From the NCBI RefSeq assembly GCF_000708675.1, contig NZ_JELR01000001.1:1426001-1490000 (forward strand): DNA of 64,000 nt, in the 5' to 3' direction. The notes below the pieces were generated by a model. The model made no database searches and was not told the DNA's origin. It was given only the letters and a program-made list of their open reading frames with translations. Made by a program: the position numbers and the translations under genes. Origin of the DNA: Microbulbifer sp. HZ11 (GTDB lineage: Bacteria > Pseudomonadota > Gammaproteobacteria > Pseudomonadales > Cellvibrionaceae). The first letter of the stretch is position 1. Every line of letters starts with the position of its first letter. This document shows positions 18,824 to 27,053 of this stretch, in pieces.

Positions 18824-19141
18824 TCAGTTACAGCGGTCGTCCAGCTTCCACAGATCAAACGCCGGTTCCTCGTAGGGATGGGCGCCGCGCATCGCCGCAA
18901 GCACCCCATCCACCACCTCATCCGCACACACGGTTTCCACCCGGTACTCGGGCACCTTTTCCACTTCACCCTGCTGCCCGATAAAGGGCTGGCTGCCATC
19001 CAGCGGGCGAAACTGGCCGGTGCCGAGGACCTGCCAACAGCAGCTGTCGTAGTCACCGATACGCCCGGCGCCGGCGGCGAAGATCGCCTGTTTGACCGGC
19101 TCCAGATGGGTTTCGGGGATGTAGATACAGAGTTTGTACAT
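18824..19141 (-). CDS. NIF3-like/YqfO family protein, single-domain
   Basis: A 105-residue protein beginning MYKLCIYIPETHLEPVKQAI with the ending GAHPYEEPAFDLWKL. This is the PII-like insert domain of the NIF3/YqfO family occurring as a free protein, common in gammaproteobacteria. Full NIF3 proteins bind a dinuclear metal centre, but that part is absent here. Its function is unknown. It follows the thioredoxin-like gene by 17 bp on the same strand, so they are probably co-transcribed. Confidence 0.85.
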   Translation of the reverse strand: MYKLCIYIPETHLEPVKQAIFAAGAGRIGDYDSCCWQVLGTGQFRPLDGSQPFIGQQGEVEKVPEYRVETVCADEVVDGVLAAMRGAHPYEEPAFDLWKLDDRCN

Positions 19142-19158
19142 GGCGCTTGCGTTGACGA

Positions 19159-20013
19159 TCAGAACATCAGGGTCATCAGCTTGCGCTGGTAAGTAGTCGC
19201 CACCGGGTCGCCGGCACCCAGCGCCTTGACAATATCCAGGTAGGCCTGTTTGGCTGCGCCGTCGGCAAAGCCCAGGTCCTTGCGCAACAGGTTCAGCAAA
19301 ATTTCCAGGGCCTCTTCGTGGCGGTCCGCCTGGCTGAGTTGCACCGCCAGCTTGTAGGCGGACTCACTGTCTTCAGGGTTTGCCGCCAGTGCCTGTTGCA
19401 AGGCCTTGATTTCCGGAGAGTCAGCAGCGGCCTGCTTCAGCTCGAGCTGTGCCATCAGTTGCTGATAGTCTGAATCCTGATCCGTCATCAGGATCTTGCC
19501 GAGTATGTCTTCTGCGTCCTTGGTGCGGTTTTTCTCCAACAGAACGGCGGCGTATTGCTTGGCAATATCCGCGCGCTCGCCGGAATCGCCGTAAGCCTGA
19601 CGCAGCAGCGGCAGCGCCTCGTCCAGCTCGCCCTCACCCACCAGTTTCTGCGCCTGCTGGAATTGCAGTTCCCAGGCCTTGGGCAGGTACTTGTCCAGCA
19701 TCTCGCGAATTTCTTTTTCCGGCTGGGCGCCTGCGAAGCCGTCCACCGGTTGGCCGTCTTTGAGTACCATGACCGTGGGCAGGCTGCGCACACCCAGTTG
19801 ACCTGCAAGCGCCTGTTCGGTATCCGCATTGAGCTTCGCCAGCAGGAATTGGCCGGCGTACTCGTTGGCCAGTTTTTCCAATACCGGCATCAGCTGTTTG
19901 CAGGGCTCACACCACTCGGCCCACACGTCTACCACCACCGGGCGCTTCATGGACTCTTCAATCAGTACCTGCTGCGCATTCTGTGCCGTCACATCGACGA
20001 TAAACTCTTCCAC
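19159..20013 (-). CDS. Thioredoxin-TPR co-chaperone (CnoX/YbbN family)
   Basis: A 284-residue protein with an N-terminal thioredoxin fold and C-terminal tetratricopeptide repeats (about 120-284). The redox site is WAEWCEPCK, so both cysteines are present, whereas E. coli CnoX has lost the classic pair. CnoX proteins protect unfolding clients under oxidative stress and pass them to GroEL or DnaK. The open frame extends to 20160, but I choose GTG 20013 because AGGAG lies five bases before it and the thioredoxin domain starts directly after. Confidence 0.9.
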   Translation of the reverse strand: MEEFIVDVTAQNAQQVLIEESMKRPVVVDVWAEWCEPCKQLMPVLEKLANEYAGQFLLAKLNADTEQALAGQLGVRSLPTVMVLKDGQPVDGFAGAQPEKEIREMLDKYLPKAWELQFQQAQKLVGEGELDEALPLLRQAYGDSGERADIAKQYAAVLLEKNRTKDAEDILGKILMTDQDSDYQQLMAQLELKQAAADSPEIKALQQALAANPEDSESAYKLAVQLSQADRHEEALEILLNLLRKDLGFADGAAKQAYLDIVKALGAGDPVATTYQRKLMTLMF

Positions 20014-20238
20014 GTCTACTCCTGATAACTTGCTGGCGGGCTGCCACATACGGGCAGCCACGAATGGGCGCATGATACCTGATTCACCGGAGTTTGCGCC
20101 TCCTTGTACCCTCTCCTTGTACCCACCCCACTGCACGTTCCAGGGGTATTCCGTTTTCATTGCCCGATTTAGAGGCTGAACCGGCCCACTCGTCTACCCA
20201 GACACATCCAATATATTACGCATAAACCCAAACTCTGT

Positions 20239-21624
20239 TTACCAGTTCAGAGATGACGGCAAGCGCGGGGAGGACAACAGGCGAGAGAACTTTTGCCAGC
20301 GCTCACCGTGACTCTCCGCACCCTGCTCTACATATTCCTTCACTAACTGTTTACCCCAGTTGTAGTTGATAACGTAGGCACCGTAGGTATCCACAAACTG
20401 CACACGCTGGGCAGCTTTTTCCGGGCTCATAGCGGTGTATTTCTGGAAGCGTTCGATGGCTTCGTCGCGGTCGATGTCACCATCAATATACTCCCGGGCG
20501 ACAATGTTCTCCGCAAACTTCAGCTGCGCCAGTAAATCCAGAACCTGTTGATACTTTTCTGCACCGGCGGGATCCAGCCCTGCCAGCGGATAGAGGGTTT
20601 CTTTTTCAAAGCGGGTTTTCTCATCCCCGGGAAAGGCCAGTTCAATACCGTAATTAGCACTGCCTTCGGCAATCAGCGATTGGGGGCTGAACAGCGGATA
20701 GACACTGTATTCGACCCAGCCCTGATCATTGACCAGTTTCTCTTCCAGAAGCGCATTGTAGGTATGGTGACCGGGATAGCCTTCATGGCAACCGAGGTCC
20801 ACGGCGCGATCGATATGAATGGGGAGGCCGCTGTTGATCTGAATCAGACTGTGGGCCTTACCCTGATACCAGTTGTAGCCGCTCCAGGGTTTGTCCTGAA
20901 CATATTCCAGCCGAAAACTTTCATTCTTCGGCAACTGGATCTGGGCCTGGGTGCGTTTTTTACATTCGTCGATCGCAGCTTTGAACACGCTGTCGAGTTT
21001 GTCTTCGGGAATCCGGTACTGCTCACGGAATGCCTGCACACGAAAATGGAGCGGCTCGTCACCGGGAAGCGCCTGATTCAGTGCGGCCAGTACCGGATCA
21101 AAGTCTGCATATTGCTGCACCGGTGGCTCGGTGTCGTAGAGTGCGCGAGCTTCTTTCTGGAAATTCCGAAAACCCGCATCGGCGATATGGTGCGCATGGG
21201 CAGCGACGGCCTTCAACTGGGTTTTCAGGTAGTGCTGACGCTGGGTGTTCAGGTCTCCCGCGGGCTCAACGCTGTCCGGTAATTGAGCGAGCAGGCGCTC
21301 CGCACGGTTGGCCAGTTCTGCCGGCGAGGCACCATCCTGTGCCGCTTCGGCCTTCCAGGGGGCCGGGCCGTAGTAGGCATCCACGTAGCTTTTATCGTGA
21401 TTCCCGAGCGTTAGGACCAGGCGCACATACTGCTCCGCCAGTGCGTCCAGCGCGGCATCGCTGTGCGACTCCGGTTGCACTTCTGACTTTTCAGCCCCAG
21501 AAGCCTCCACCGGTTGCTGCTCCGATGTCTTTTTTTCCGTGCCGCCGTCACAGGCGAACTGAAAAATGGCCAGCAGGAATACAGCCGCGGCACCGATTCG
21601 TCTATCCACAATAGTCTTTCCCAT
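20239..21624 (-). CDS. DUF885 family protein, predicted zinc-peptidase-like lipoprotein
   Basis: A 461-residue exported protein. The signal MGKTIVDRRIGAAAVFLLAI ends at a FQFAC lipobox and is followed by a Ser/Glu-rich linker. The motif HEGYPGHH at 280-287 with EGSANYGIEL about 40 residues on is the DUF885 signature, thought to form a metallopeptidase active site. No substrate is established. The gene starts 6 bp after the LysR gene stop on the same strand, so the regulator and this protein are probably co-transcribed. Confidence 0.8.
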   Translation of the reverse strand: MGKTIVDRRIGAAAVFLLAIFQFACDGGTEKKTSEQQPVEASGAEKSEVQPESHSDAALDALAEQYVRLVLTLGNHDKSYVDAYYGPAPWKAEAAQDGASPAELANRAERLLAQLPDSVEPAGDLNTQRQHYLKTQLKAVAAHAHHIADAGFRNFQKEARALYDTEPPVQQYADFDPVLAALNQALPGDEPLHFRVQAFREQYRIPEDKLDSVFKAAIDECKKRTQAQIQLPKNESFRLEYVQDKPWSGYNWYQGKAHSLIQINSGLPIHIDRAVDLGCHEGYPGHHTYNALLEEKLVNDQGWVEYSVYPLFSPQSLIAEGSANYGIELAFPGDEKTRFEKETLYPLAGLDPAGAEKYQQVLDLLAQLKFAENIVAREYIDGDIDRDEAIERFQKYTAMSPEKAAQRVQFVDTYGAYVINYNWGKQLVKEYVEQGAESHGERWQKFSRLLSSPRLPSSLNW

Positions 21625-21630
21625 GGTGAT

Positions 21631-22551
21631 TTATCTTTGCAATTCCACCCGCCCGATTTCCGGCGAAAGCCCGGCGAGTGACTGTTTGATCCAGTCGAGA
21701 AACAGTTGCACCTTGCGCGTGCGGTGCATATCCCGGTGGGTAACCAACCACAGGTTAGTGCACCACTCCGGCGGCGGTTCAATTAACCGCTGCAGTCCCG
21801 GGCGCGCTTCCGCACACCAGTGGTTCAGGGCAGCGATACCCACACCACAGCGAGCCGCATCTTCAAAACCGGAGAACTCATTGCAACGGAATACGATCTG
21901 CTCGTCCGGAACTTGTCGGGTAATCCAGTGGAGGCTCGGGATAAAGTCGTAGGCTTCGGTGGGCCCGATAAACCGATGCCCGGCCAAGTCGTCCAACCCA
22001 TTGAGCGGCCCACACTCCTGCAGGTACTCGGCCGAGGCGTATAGTGCGCTGTTCAGGGTAATGGCTGGTTGCACCACGTAGTCGGGCTCGGTGGGCCTGG
22101 CGCCCGGACGGATCCCGATATGCGCCTCGCCATGATCCAGCCGCAGGTGCCGCCGGTCTGCCACCAGCTCCAGGCGCAGGTGCGGATTTTCCCGCTGAAA
22201 ACCGCGGATCACCGGCATCAACAGCGGAATCAGGGTATTCACCGTGGTAATTACCAGAGACCCCTGCAGTGTTTCCTCGGCGCCCTGCATTTTACCCACC
22301 AGCAGATCCAGCTGGTCCTGCATGTTCTCCGCAGCCCCCATTAGCATCTGCCCCGCCTCGGTGGGTACATAGCCCCGTGGGTGGCGGATAAACAGGCGGG
22401 TTTTCAACGCCTTTTCCAGTGCATCGATACGCCGCAACACCGTGGAGTGGGACACTTCCAGCTCAAGCGCGGCACCGGACAGGGTGCCCGCCTTGGCCAC
22501 GGCAAGGGCGTAATGCAGATTGTTCCAGTCCTTGACCGAGCTCACCGCCAA
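21631..22551 (-). CDS. LysR family transcriptional regulator
   Basis: An N-terminal winged helix-turn-helix (WNNLHYALAVAKAGTLSGAA, then HSTVLRRIDALEKALKTRLF) is followed by a substrate-binding domain, about 306 residues. Several non-ATG starts are possible: TTG 22551 with GGAGG nine bases upstream is best, while GTG 22545 and TTG 22578 are alternatives. It is divergent from an FMN reductase gene across an interval holding a perfect 22-bp palindrome, so it probably controls that gene and itself. The co-inducer is unknown. Confidence 0.9.
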   Translation of the reverse strand: MAVSSVKDWNNLHYALAVAKAGTLSGAALELEVSHSTVLRRIDALEKALKTRLFIRHPRGYVPTEAGQMLMGAAENMQDQLDLLVGKMQGAEETLQGSLVITTVNTLIPLLMPVIRGFQRENPHLRLELVADRRHLRLDHGEAHIGIRPGARPTEPDYVVQPAITLNSALYASAEYLQECGPLNGLDDLAGHRFIGPTEAYDFIPSLHWITRQVPDEQIVFRCNEFSGFEDAARCGVGIAALNHWCAEARPGLQRLIEPPPEWCTNLWLVTHRDMHRTRKVQLFLDWIKQSLAGLSPEIGRVELQR

Positions 22552-22614
22552 TATTTGCTCCCTCCGCAATGTCCGCAATCAGCTTGCCTGCGTCAACTCT
22601 AGCCGCGGCCGACC

Positions 22615-22636
22615 TTCTGTGCAAATTTGCACAGAA
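22615..22636. promoter_or_regulatory. Perfect 22-bp palindrome, candidate LysR operator
   Basis: The half-site TTCTGTGCAAA is mirrored exactly to give 22 bp of dyad symmetry. It lies between the divergent LysR and reductase genes and overlaps the candidate -35 box of the reductase promoter. LysR proteins usually bind T-N11-A dyads near the divergent promoter, so this is the obvious operator candidate. Confidence 0.7.
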
Positions 22637-22655
22637 CCTTTGCATGGATTGTATT
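22627..22655 (+). promoter_or_regulatory. Candidate sigma-70 promoter of the FMN reductase gene
   Basis: TTGCAC at 22627-22632 and TGTATT at 22650-22655 are 17 bp apart. The -35 box lies inside the right half of the palindrome, so a bound regulator would contact or block polymerase there. Confidence 0.5.
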
Positions 22656-22728
22656 TCTGTTCCTCTGTGGCTTCGACAAAATAGCCCCATTGCCAGCCCC
22701 TGAGGGCACCATTTTCAGAGGACAGAAT

Positions 22729-23328
22729 ATGAATACGCGACACAAACCCCACCTGTTGGCCCTGGCCGGCAGCCTGCGCAAAGACTCCTGGAACCGCCAA
22801 CTGGCCAGTGCGGCCGCGGAATTAGCCCGCGAGGCCGGCGCAGAAGTTACCGAAATCGACCTGCGCGAGTTCCCACTTCCCTTGTTCGACGAAGATATCG
22901 AGGCGGCCGGTGTACCTGAACAGGCGAGCCGCCTGAAGGCTCTGTTCGCCTCTGCTGACGGCCTACTGATCGCAAGCCCGGAATACAACGGCTCGGTAAG
23001 CGCAGCGCTCAAGAATCTGATTGATTGGGTGTCCCGCCCTGACGGACAGTTTGGACGTGCCGAAGTGTTCCACGGCCGCCGCGCGGCACTATTTGCCACT
23101 TCCCCTGGCGGGCTCGGGGGCATGCGCGGACTGAATCACCTGCGGGATATTCTGCAGCCACTGGGCACCTGGATCGCGCCCACCATGCTGGCAGTACCGT
23201 CGTCCATGACCGCTTTTACAAACGGCAGACTGGTCGACGAAAGCGCCACCGCGCAGCTGCGTGCACTGGTGCAGGATACCTTGCGCTCGATCGAGGTGAA
23301 TGCCCGCTCGTCCGCAAACACCGCATGA
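22729..23328 (+). CDS. NADPH-dependent FMN reductase family protein
   Basis: A flavodoxin-like protein of 199 residues. LLALAGSLRKDSWNRQLA is the phosphate-binding loop and ASPEYNGSVSAALKNLIDW is the second conserved motif of the ArsH/YieF/ChrR group that reduces quinones, chromate or azo dyes with NAD(P)H and FMN. ATG 22729 is preceded by AGAGGACAG; the frame extends further upstream, but that part reads as leader. Control by the divergent LysR protein is inferred from the shared palindrome. Confidence 0.9.
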   Translation: MNTRHKPHLLALAGSLRKDSWNRQLASAAAELAREAGAEVTEIDLREFPLPLFDEDIEAAGVPEQASRLKALFASADGLLIASPEYNGSVSAALKNLIDWVSRPDGQFGRAEVFHGRRAALFATSPGGLGGMRGLNHLRDILQPLGTWIAPTMLAVPSSMTAFTNGRLVDESATAQLRALVQDTLRSIEVNARSSANTA

Positions 23329-23347
23329 CTGCATGCCCCGGCGCACA

Positions 23348-23782
23348 CTATTCTTCCAGCTGTTGAGTCCAGAAACGCTGCATTTTCAGGAACAGGAAGG
23401 AAGCGGTCCAGGTGATCATCACCAGGCCGGTGAGAGCCTCGAGCCCTGCGGTAAACCGCAGGGCTCCGTGAGGTTCGATATCGCCAAACCCGAGGGAGGT
23501 GTAATTGGTGAAAGAGAAGTAAACACAGTCCAGCATGGCGCCATTGAAATTACCCGTCAGGGTGCCAAACAGCGGCGAGTGATACATAAAGTAATACCCC
23601 ACCGCGAACATCCAGATTTCCACCACATGGGCGATGAGCGCACCGAATACACCGATCAGTACCGCTACATTACGGCGAAATTTCCAACGGTGCGACACCC
23701 AGAACAGGGTATTCAGCGCCTCGTGGTGGATCACCACCGCGAAAGCCACCAGGAACATATTGATCAGTGTCGCTACCAGCAT
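23348..23782 (-). CDS. Small ion channel (two-transmembrane potassium-channel type)
   Basis: From ATG 23782 the product is 144 residues with several hydrophobic helices and a pore segment FSFTNYTSLGFGD. The filter TSLGFGD (95-101) departs from canonical TVGYGD, so strict K+ selectivity is uncertain. There is no C-terminal regulatory domain. The gene starts 1 bp after the tadA stop, so it is likely co-transcribed with tadA. Confidence 0.8.
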   Translation of the reverse strand: MLVATLINMFLVAFAVVIHHEALNTLFWVSHRWKFRRNVAVLIGVFGALIAHVVEIWMFAVGYYFMYHSPLFGTLTGNFNGAMLDCVYFSFTNYTSLGFGDIEPHGALRFTAGLEALTGLVMITWTASFLFLKMQRFWTQQLEE

Positions 23783-23783
23783 T

Positions 23784-24239
23784 TCAGCGTCGCTTCTGAA
23801 AAAATTCCCGTACCAGGGTACCGGCCTCGTCCTGCAACACGCCACCTTCCACCTGCACCCGATGATTGAAAAACCTCTGTTCCGGCAGCTGTAGCTGGCT
23901 GGCGACCACACCGGCGCGGGGCTCCGCCGCCCCGTAAACCAGCCGCGCTATGCGCGCGTGCACCAGAGTACCGAAGCACATGGTGCAGGGCTCAATGGTG
24001 ACGTACAGGGTGGCTCCGGGCAGACGATAATTCTGCTGATGCTGCGCGGCTGCGCGTAATGCCATGACTTCGGCGTGGGCGCTCGGGTCCGAGGAGGAGA
24101 TGGGTTGATTGAACCCCTCCCCTATGACCTCGCCCCCCAGAACCACTACAGCGCCCACGGGCACTTCGCCCAGCTCGGCCGCTTTTTTTGCCAGACCCAG
24201 GGCCTGCTGCATAAACATAAAATCGCGTGGTGTCGCCAC
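23784..24239 (-). CDS. tadA: tRNA-specific adenosine deaminase
   Basis: TadA converts the wobble adenosine of tRNA-Arg(ACG) to inosine. The 151-residue product has the deaminase motifs HAE (His55, Glu57) and PCTMC (Cys85, Cys88), which hold zinc, plus VPVGAVVV at the fold's start. The length is right for a bacterial TadA. It follows rlmA by 2 bp on the minus strand, so two RNA-modification genes and a channel gene form a tight group. Confidence 0.95.
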   Translation of the reverse strand: MATPRDFMFMQQALGLAKKAAELGEVPVGAVVVLGGEVIGEGFNQPISSSDPSAHAEVMALRAAAQHQQNYRLPGATLYVTIEPCTMCFGTLVHARIARLVYGAAEPRAGVVASQLQLPEQRFFNHRVQVEGGVLQDEAGTLVREFFQKRR

Positions 24240-24241
24240 GG

Positions 24242-25063
24242 TTAAGGGTCCTGATTTCTTGTCATTCGGCGCAACAGAAAATCTGCCTCCAATTGCAGAG
24301 AAGTTTCCGCTTCAAGCTGCTGGCGCGCCTGGTTATTTCCCTTCCAGGCAAAAGGGGTCATGGTCAGAAAGTCCGTCACCGCCTCTACGCCGTCAATGTC
24401 GAGGGGAAATTCACAGCGCATTTCACTTTCCGGCGTGAACCCGGCGATTGCAGCGGGAACACTGTGTTGCTGAGGCGTATCATACAGCCGGGATTTCAGG
24501 CTCCAAAGGTGATTGGGCCCTGGCGATACGTCGAGCAATACTCCTCCCGGTTTCAACACGCGTGCCAGCTCTTCCGCGGGGCCCGGCGCAAACACACGCA
24601 TTACCGCGTCGACGCTGGCATCGGCTACCGGCAAATGGAAACTGCTGGCCACCGCAAATTGTGCCTGCGGCTGTTTTTTTGCCGCCAGCCGCACGCCGGC
24701 CTTCGCAATATCGATACCGTAAATCAAGTCCGCCGGCCAATCATTGCCGGCAATTTGCCGCGCGTAATAGCCTTCACCACAGCCAATATCCAGAAGCACG
24801 GGAGCCGACTTGCTCACCACGCCGGCACGCAGCTGCGCACAGATCGCATCGACTAACGGCTGATAATGACCGCCTTCTAGAAAGCGGCGGCGCGCGTTCA
24901 GCATTTCCGCCGAATCCCCCGGTTCCCGGCTGCGCTTATGTTGTACCGGCAGCAGGTTTACATAACCCTCTTTCGCCTGATCAAAGTTGTGGCCGTTATC
25001 ACAGCACCAGCTTCGCTGTTGCAGGTTCAGGGGTTCTTTACAATGGGGGCACTGCCAGATCAT
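24242..25063 (-). CDS. rlmA: 23S rRNA (guanine(745)-N(1))-methyltransferase
   Basis: A 273-residue SAM-dependent methyltransferase acting on helix 35 of 23S rRNA. The N-terminal zinc finger has Cys5, Cys8, Cys21 and His25 (CPHC, CDNGH), followed by the family signature FDQAKEGYVNLLPVQ. The SAM-binding loop is LLDIGCGEGYYA. Its ATG overlaps the end of the GMC oxidoreductase gene by 4 bp. RlmA and TlrB are related; the G745 position is assumed from the Gram-negative members. Confidence 0.9.
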   Translation of the reverse strand: MIWQCPHCKEPLNLQQRSWCCDNGHNFDQAKEGYVNLLPVQHKRSREPGDSAEMLNARRRFLEGGHYQPLVDAICAQLRAGVVSKSAPVLLDIGCGEGYYARQIAGNDWPADLIYGIDIAKAGVRLAAKKQPQAQFAVASSFHLPVADASVDAVMRVFAPGPAEELARVLKPGGVLLDVSPGPNHLWSLKSRLYDTPQQHSVPAAIAGFTPESEMRCEFPLDIDGVEAVTDFLTMTPFAWKGNNQARQQLEAETSLQLEADFLLRRMTRNQDP

Positions 25064-26688
25064 GCGCTTTCGCTGACTTCCTGCATATTTCGCACCGTCG
25101 ATTTATTCAGTATCAGCTCCGCCGCTTTTTCGGCGATGGCAATCACCGGTGCGTTGGTGTTGCCGCTGATGAGGGTGGGCATTATGGAGGCATCCACCAC
25201 ACGCAGTCCATCCACACCACGCACGCGCAACTCACTATCCACTACAGCGAGCTCGTCCTGACCCATCTTGCAAGTCCCCACCGGGTGATAGATGGACTCC
25301 GCTTTCTGGCGAATAAAATTGGCGATGGCGTCTTTACTGGTGAGCGAATTTTCCGGCAGCCACCGACGCTTCTGCAACTTATTCAGTGCGGGTTGCTCGA
25401 TGATGTCCCGCGCCATTTCAAATCCTTCTATCAGTACCTGCAGATCTTCCGGCTCTGCCAGATAGTTGGGCTGAATCGCCGGTAGCGCGCGCGGGTCACG
25501 GGATACCAGAGTGATCTGGCCCCGGCTCTTGGGGCGCAGGGCGCAAGCGTGCAGCGAATAACCGTTGCCGGGACGCTTGTCGAGGCCGTGATTAAACAGT
25601 GGCGCCGCGCTCAAGTGGAACTGGATATCCGGATGCTCTCCAGCAAGACCAGAACTGGCAAAGCCTCCCGCTTCCGCCACATTGTTGGTCAGCTTTCCTC
25701 GGTTGAGCAAAAGGTACTCGGGAAAATGCATTGCCGCACCCAGCTTGGACAGAAACGCGTCGTTAAAGCCAACAGGGCGATTAGTTTCCACCACCTGGGT
25801 AATATCGAGGTGATCCTGGAGATTACGTCCCACACCGGGGAGGTGGCACTGGGGAACAATCCCCAATTTTTTGAGTTCATCCTCGGGGCCAATACCGGAG
25901 AGCATCAGTAGTTGAGGCGACTGAATAGCGCCTGCGCAGAGAATGATTTCCTTATTCGCCACCACGCGCTGGCCATTGACCAGCGTGACGGCACTCACCC
26001 GATCCCCCTTGAATTCCAGTCCCGCCACCGGAGAGCTGGTGTAAATGCTTAAATTGGGGCGCGCTTTAGCCGGATACAGATAGGCCGTGGCCGACGAGCA
26101 GCGGCGTCCGGCCTTTTGGGTTACCTGGTAAAAACCAACACCGTTTTGCTGGTGGCCGTTGAAATCGTGATTGTGGCGGTGCCCGGCCTCCTGCGCGGCA
26201 CTGACGAAGGCGCATCCAGCCGGTGACTTCCATTTGAGATCGGATACCGACAGGGGACCAAAGCCGCTGTGCCAGGCATCACTGCCACGCTGATTGCCTT
26301 CGGCCATCAGAAAATACGGCAGTATGCCGTCCCACCCCCAACCCGGATTTCCCGCCTGTTCCCAGGCGTTGTAATCCCCAGAATTGCCACGGATATACAG
26401 CATGGCATTAATCGCGCTGCTACCTCCTAGCACACGACCTCGGGGCCAGAACAGACGGCGGTTATCTAGGTTTGCCTGGGGTTCGGTGTAGTGATGCAGA
26501 TTGAAGCGCTTACCCGGCACCAGGTAGCCGATTCCCACGGGCATTTGAATCAACAGATTGTGATCGGAGGGACCAGACTCCAGTAAGCAGACGCGATTCT
26601 GCTCAGCTTCACTGAGGCGGTTGGCCAGCACACAGCCCGCCGATCCGCCGCCAACAATCACGTAGTCGTATACTTTACTTCTCGCCAT
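25060..26688 (-). CDS. GMC family FAD oxidoreductase (choline/alcohol dehydrogenase-like)
   Basis: A 542-residue flavoprotein. The FAD-binding motif YVIVGGGSAGCVLANRL is at the N-terminus, PRGRVLGGSSAINAMLYIRG is GMC signature 1, and SIYHPVGTCKMG with SGNTNAPVIAIAEKAAELI carries the catalytic His/Asn pair. It resembles choline dehydrogenase and other alcohol dehydrogenases, but no betaine operon surrounds it, so the substrate is open. I use ATG 26688 because AGGAG precedes it; the open frame begins 36 bases earlier. Confidence 0.9.
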   Translation of the reverse strand: MARSKVYDYVIVGGGSAGCVLANRLSEAEQNRVCLLESGPSDHNLLIQMPVGIGYLVPGKRFNLHHYTEPQANLDNRRLFWPRGRVLGGSSAINAMLYIRGNSGDYNAWEQAGNPGWGWDGILPYFLMAEGNQRGSDAWHSGFGPLSVSDLKWKSPAGCAFVSAAQEAGHRHNHDFNGHQQNGVGFYQVTQKAGRRCSSATAYLYPAKARPNLSIYTSSPVAGLEFKGDRVSAVTLVNGQRVVANKEIILCAGAIQSPQLLMLSGIGPEDELKKLGIVPQCHLPGVGRNLQDHLDITQVVETNRPVGFNDAFLSKLGAAMHFPEYLLLNRGKLTNNVAEAGGFASSGLAGEHPDIQFHLSAAPLFNHGLDKRPGNGYSLHACALRPKSRGQITLVSRDPRALPAIQPNYLAEPEDLQVLIEGFEMARDIIEQPALNKLQKRRWLPENSLTSKDAIANFIRQKAESIYHPVGTCKMGQDELAVVDSELRVRGVDGLRVVDASIMPTLISGNTNAPVIAIAEKAAELILNKSTVRNMQEVSESA

Positions 26689-27053
26689 GATCTCCTCTCG
26701 TTTTATGCTTGTTATCGAGCCCACTCACCCAACGCAAGGCGGTGGCGCCCAATCTAGCAGCTAACTTTCTTCAGCATGCCTTCAACCACGGGAAATACAC
26801 GAGTAATTCCGAAATCCGTGAGAGATATGCCGGCAGCAACTCCAGTCAATCCAGCAATTGTAGACCCGGGACACCGCGGATTTTTCGCTGTGTATGACCA
26901 GATCACAGGGAAGTGCACAATCACGGAAGAAGCCAGAGAAGCAGCAAGTAACGGAAAGGAACAGAAAGGAGCTGAACAAAAAAGGGGCATCCACAAATGG
27001 ATGCCCCTTTCTGTCAACGCTGCGGCACTGGTGCCGCAAAGGTCGCGAGTGAT
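26689..27053. other. Intergenic region between the GH20 gene and the GMC oxidoreductase gene
   Basis: No gene is supported in these 365 bp. The left part has the terminator of the hexosaminidase gene. The rest, about 240 bp of lower-GC sequence, is the leader and promoter region of the GMC gene; I see no convincing promoter pair. Confidence 0.5.
26981..27012 (-). terminator. Rho-independent terminator after the hexosaminidase
   Basis: AGGGGCATCCA and TGGATGCCCCT form an 11-bp perfect stem with a CAAA loop, followed on the minus strand by a T run. It is placed 42 bp past the stop at 27054. Confidence 0.92.
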
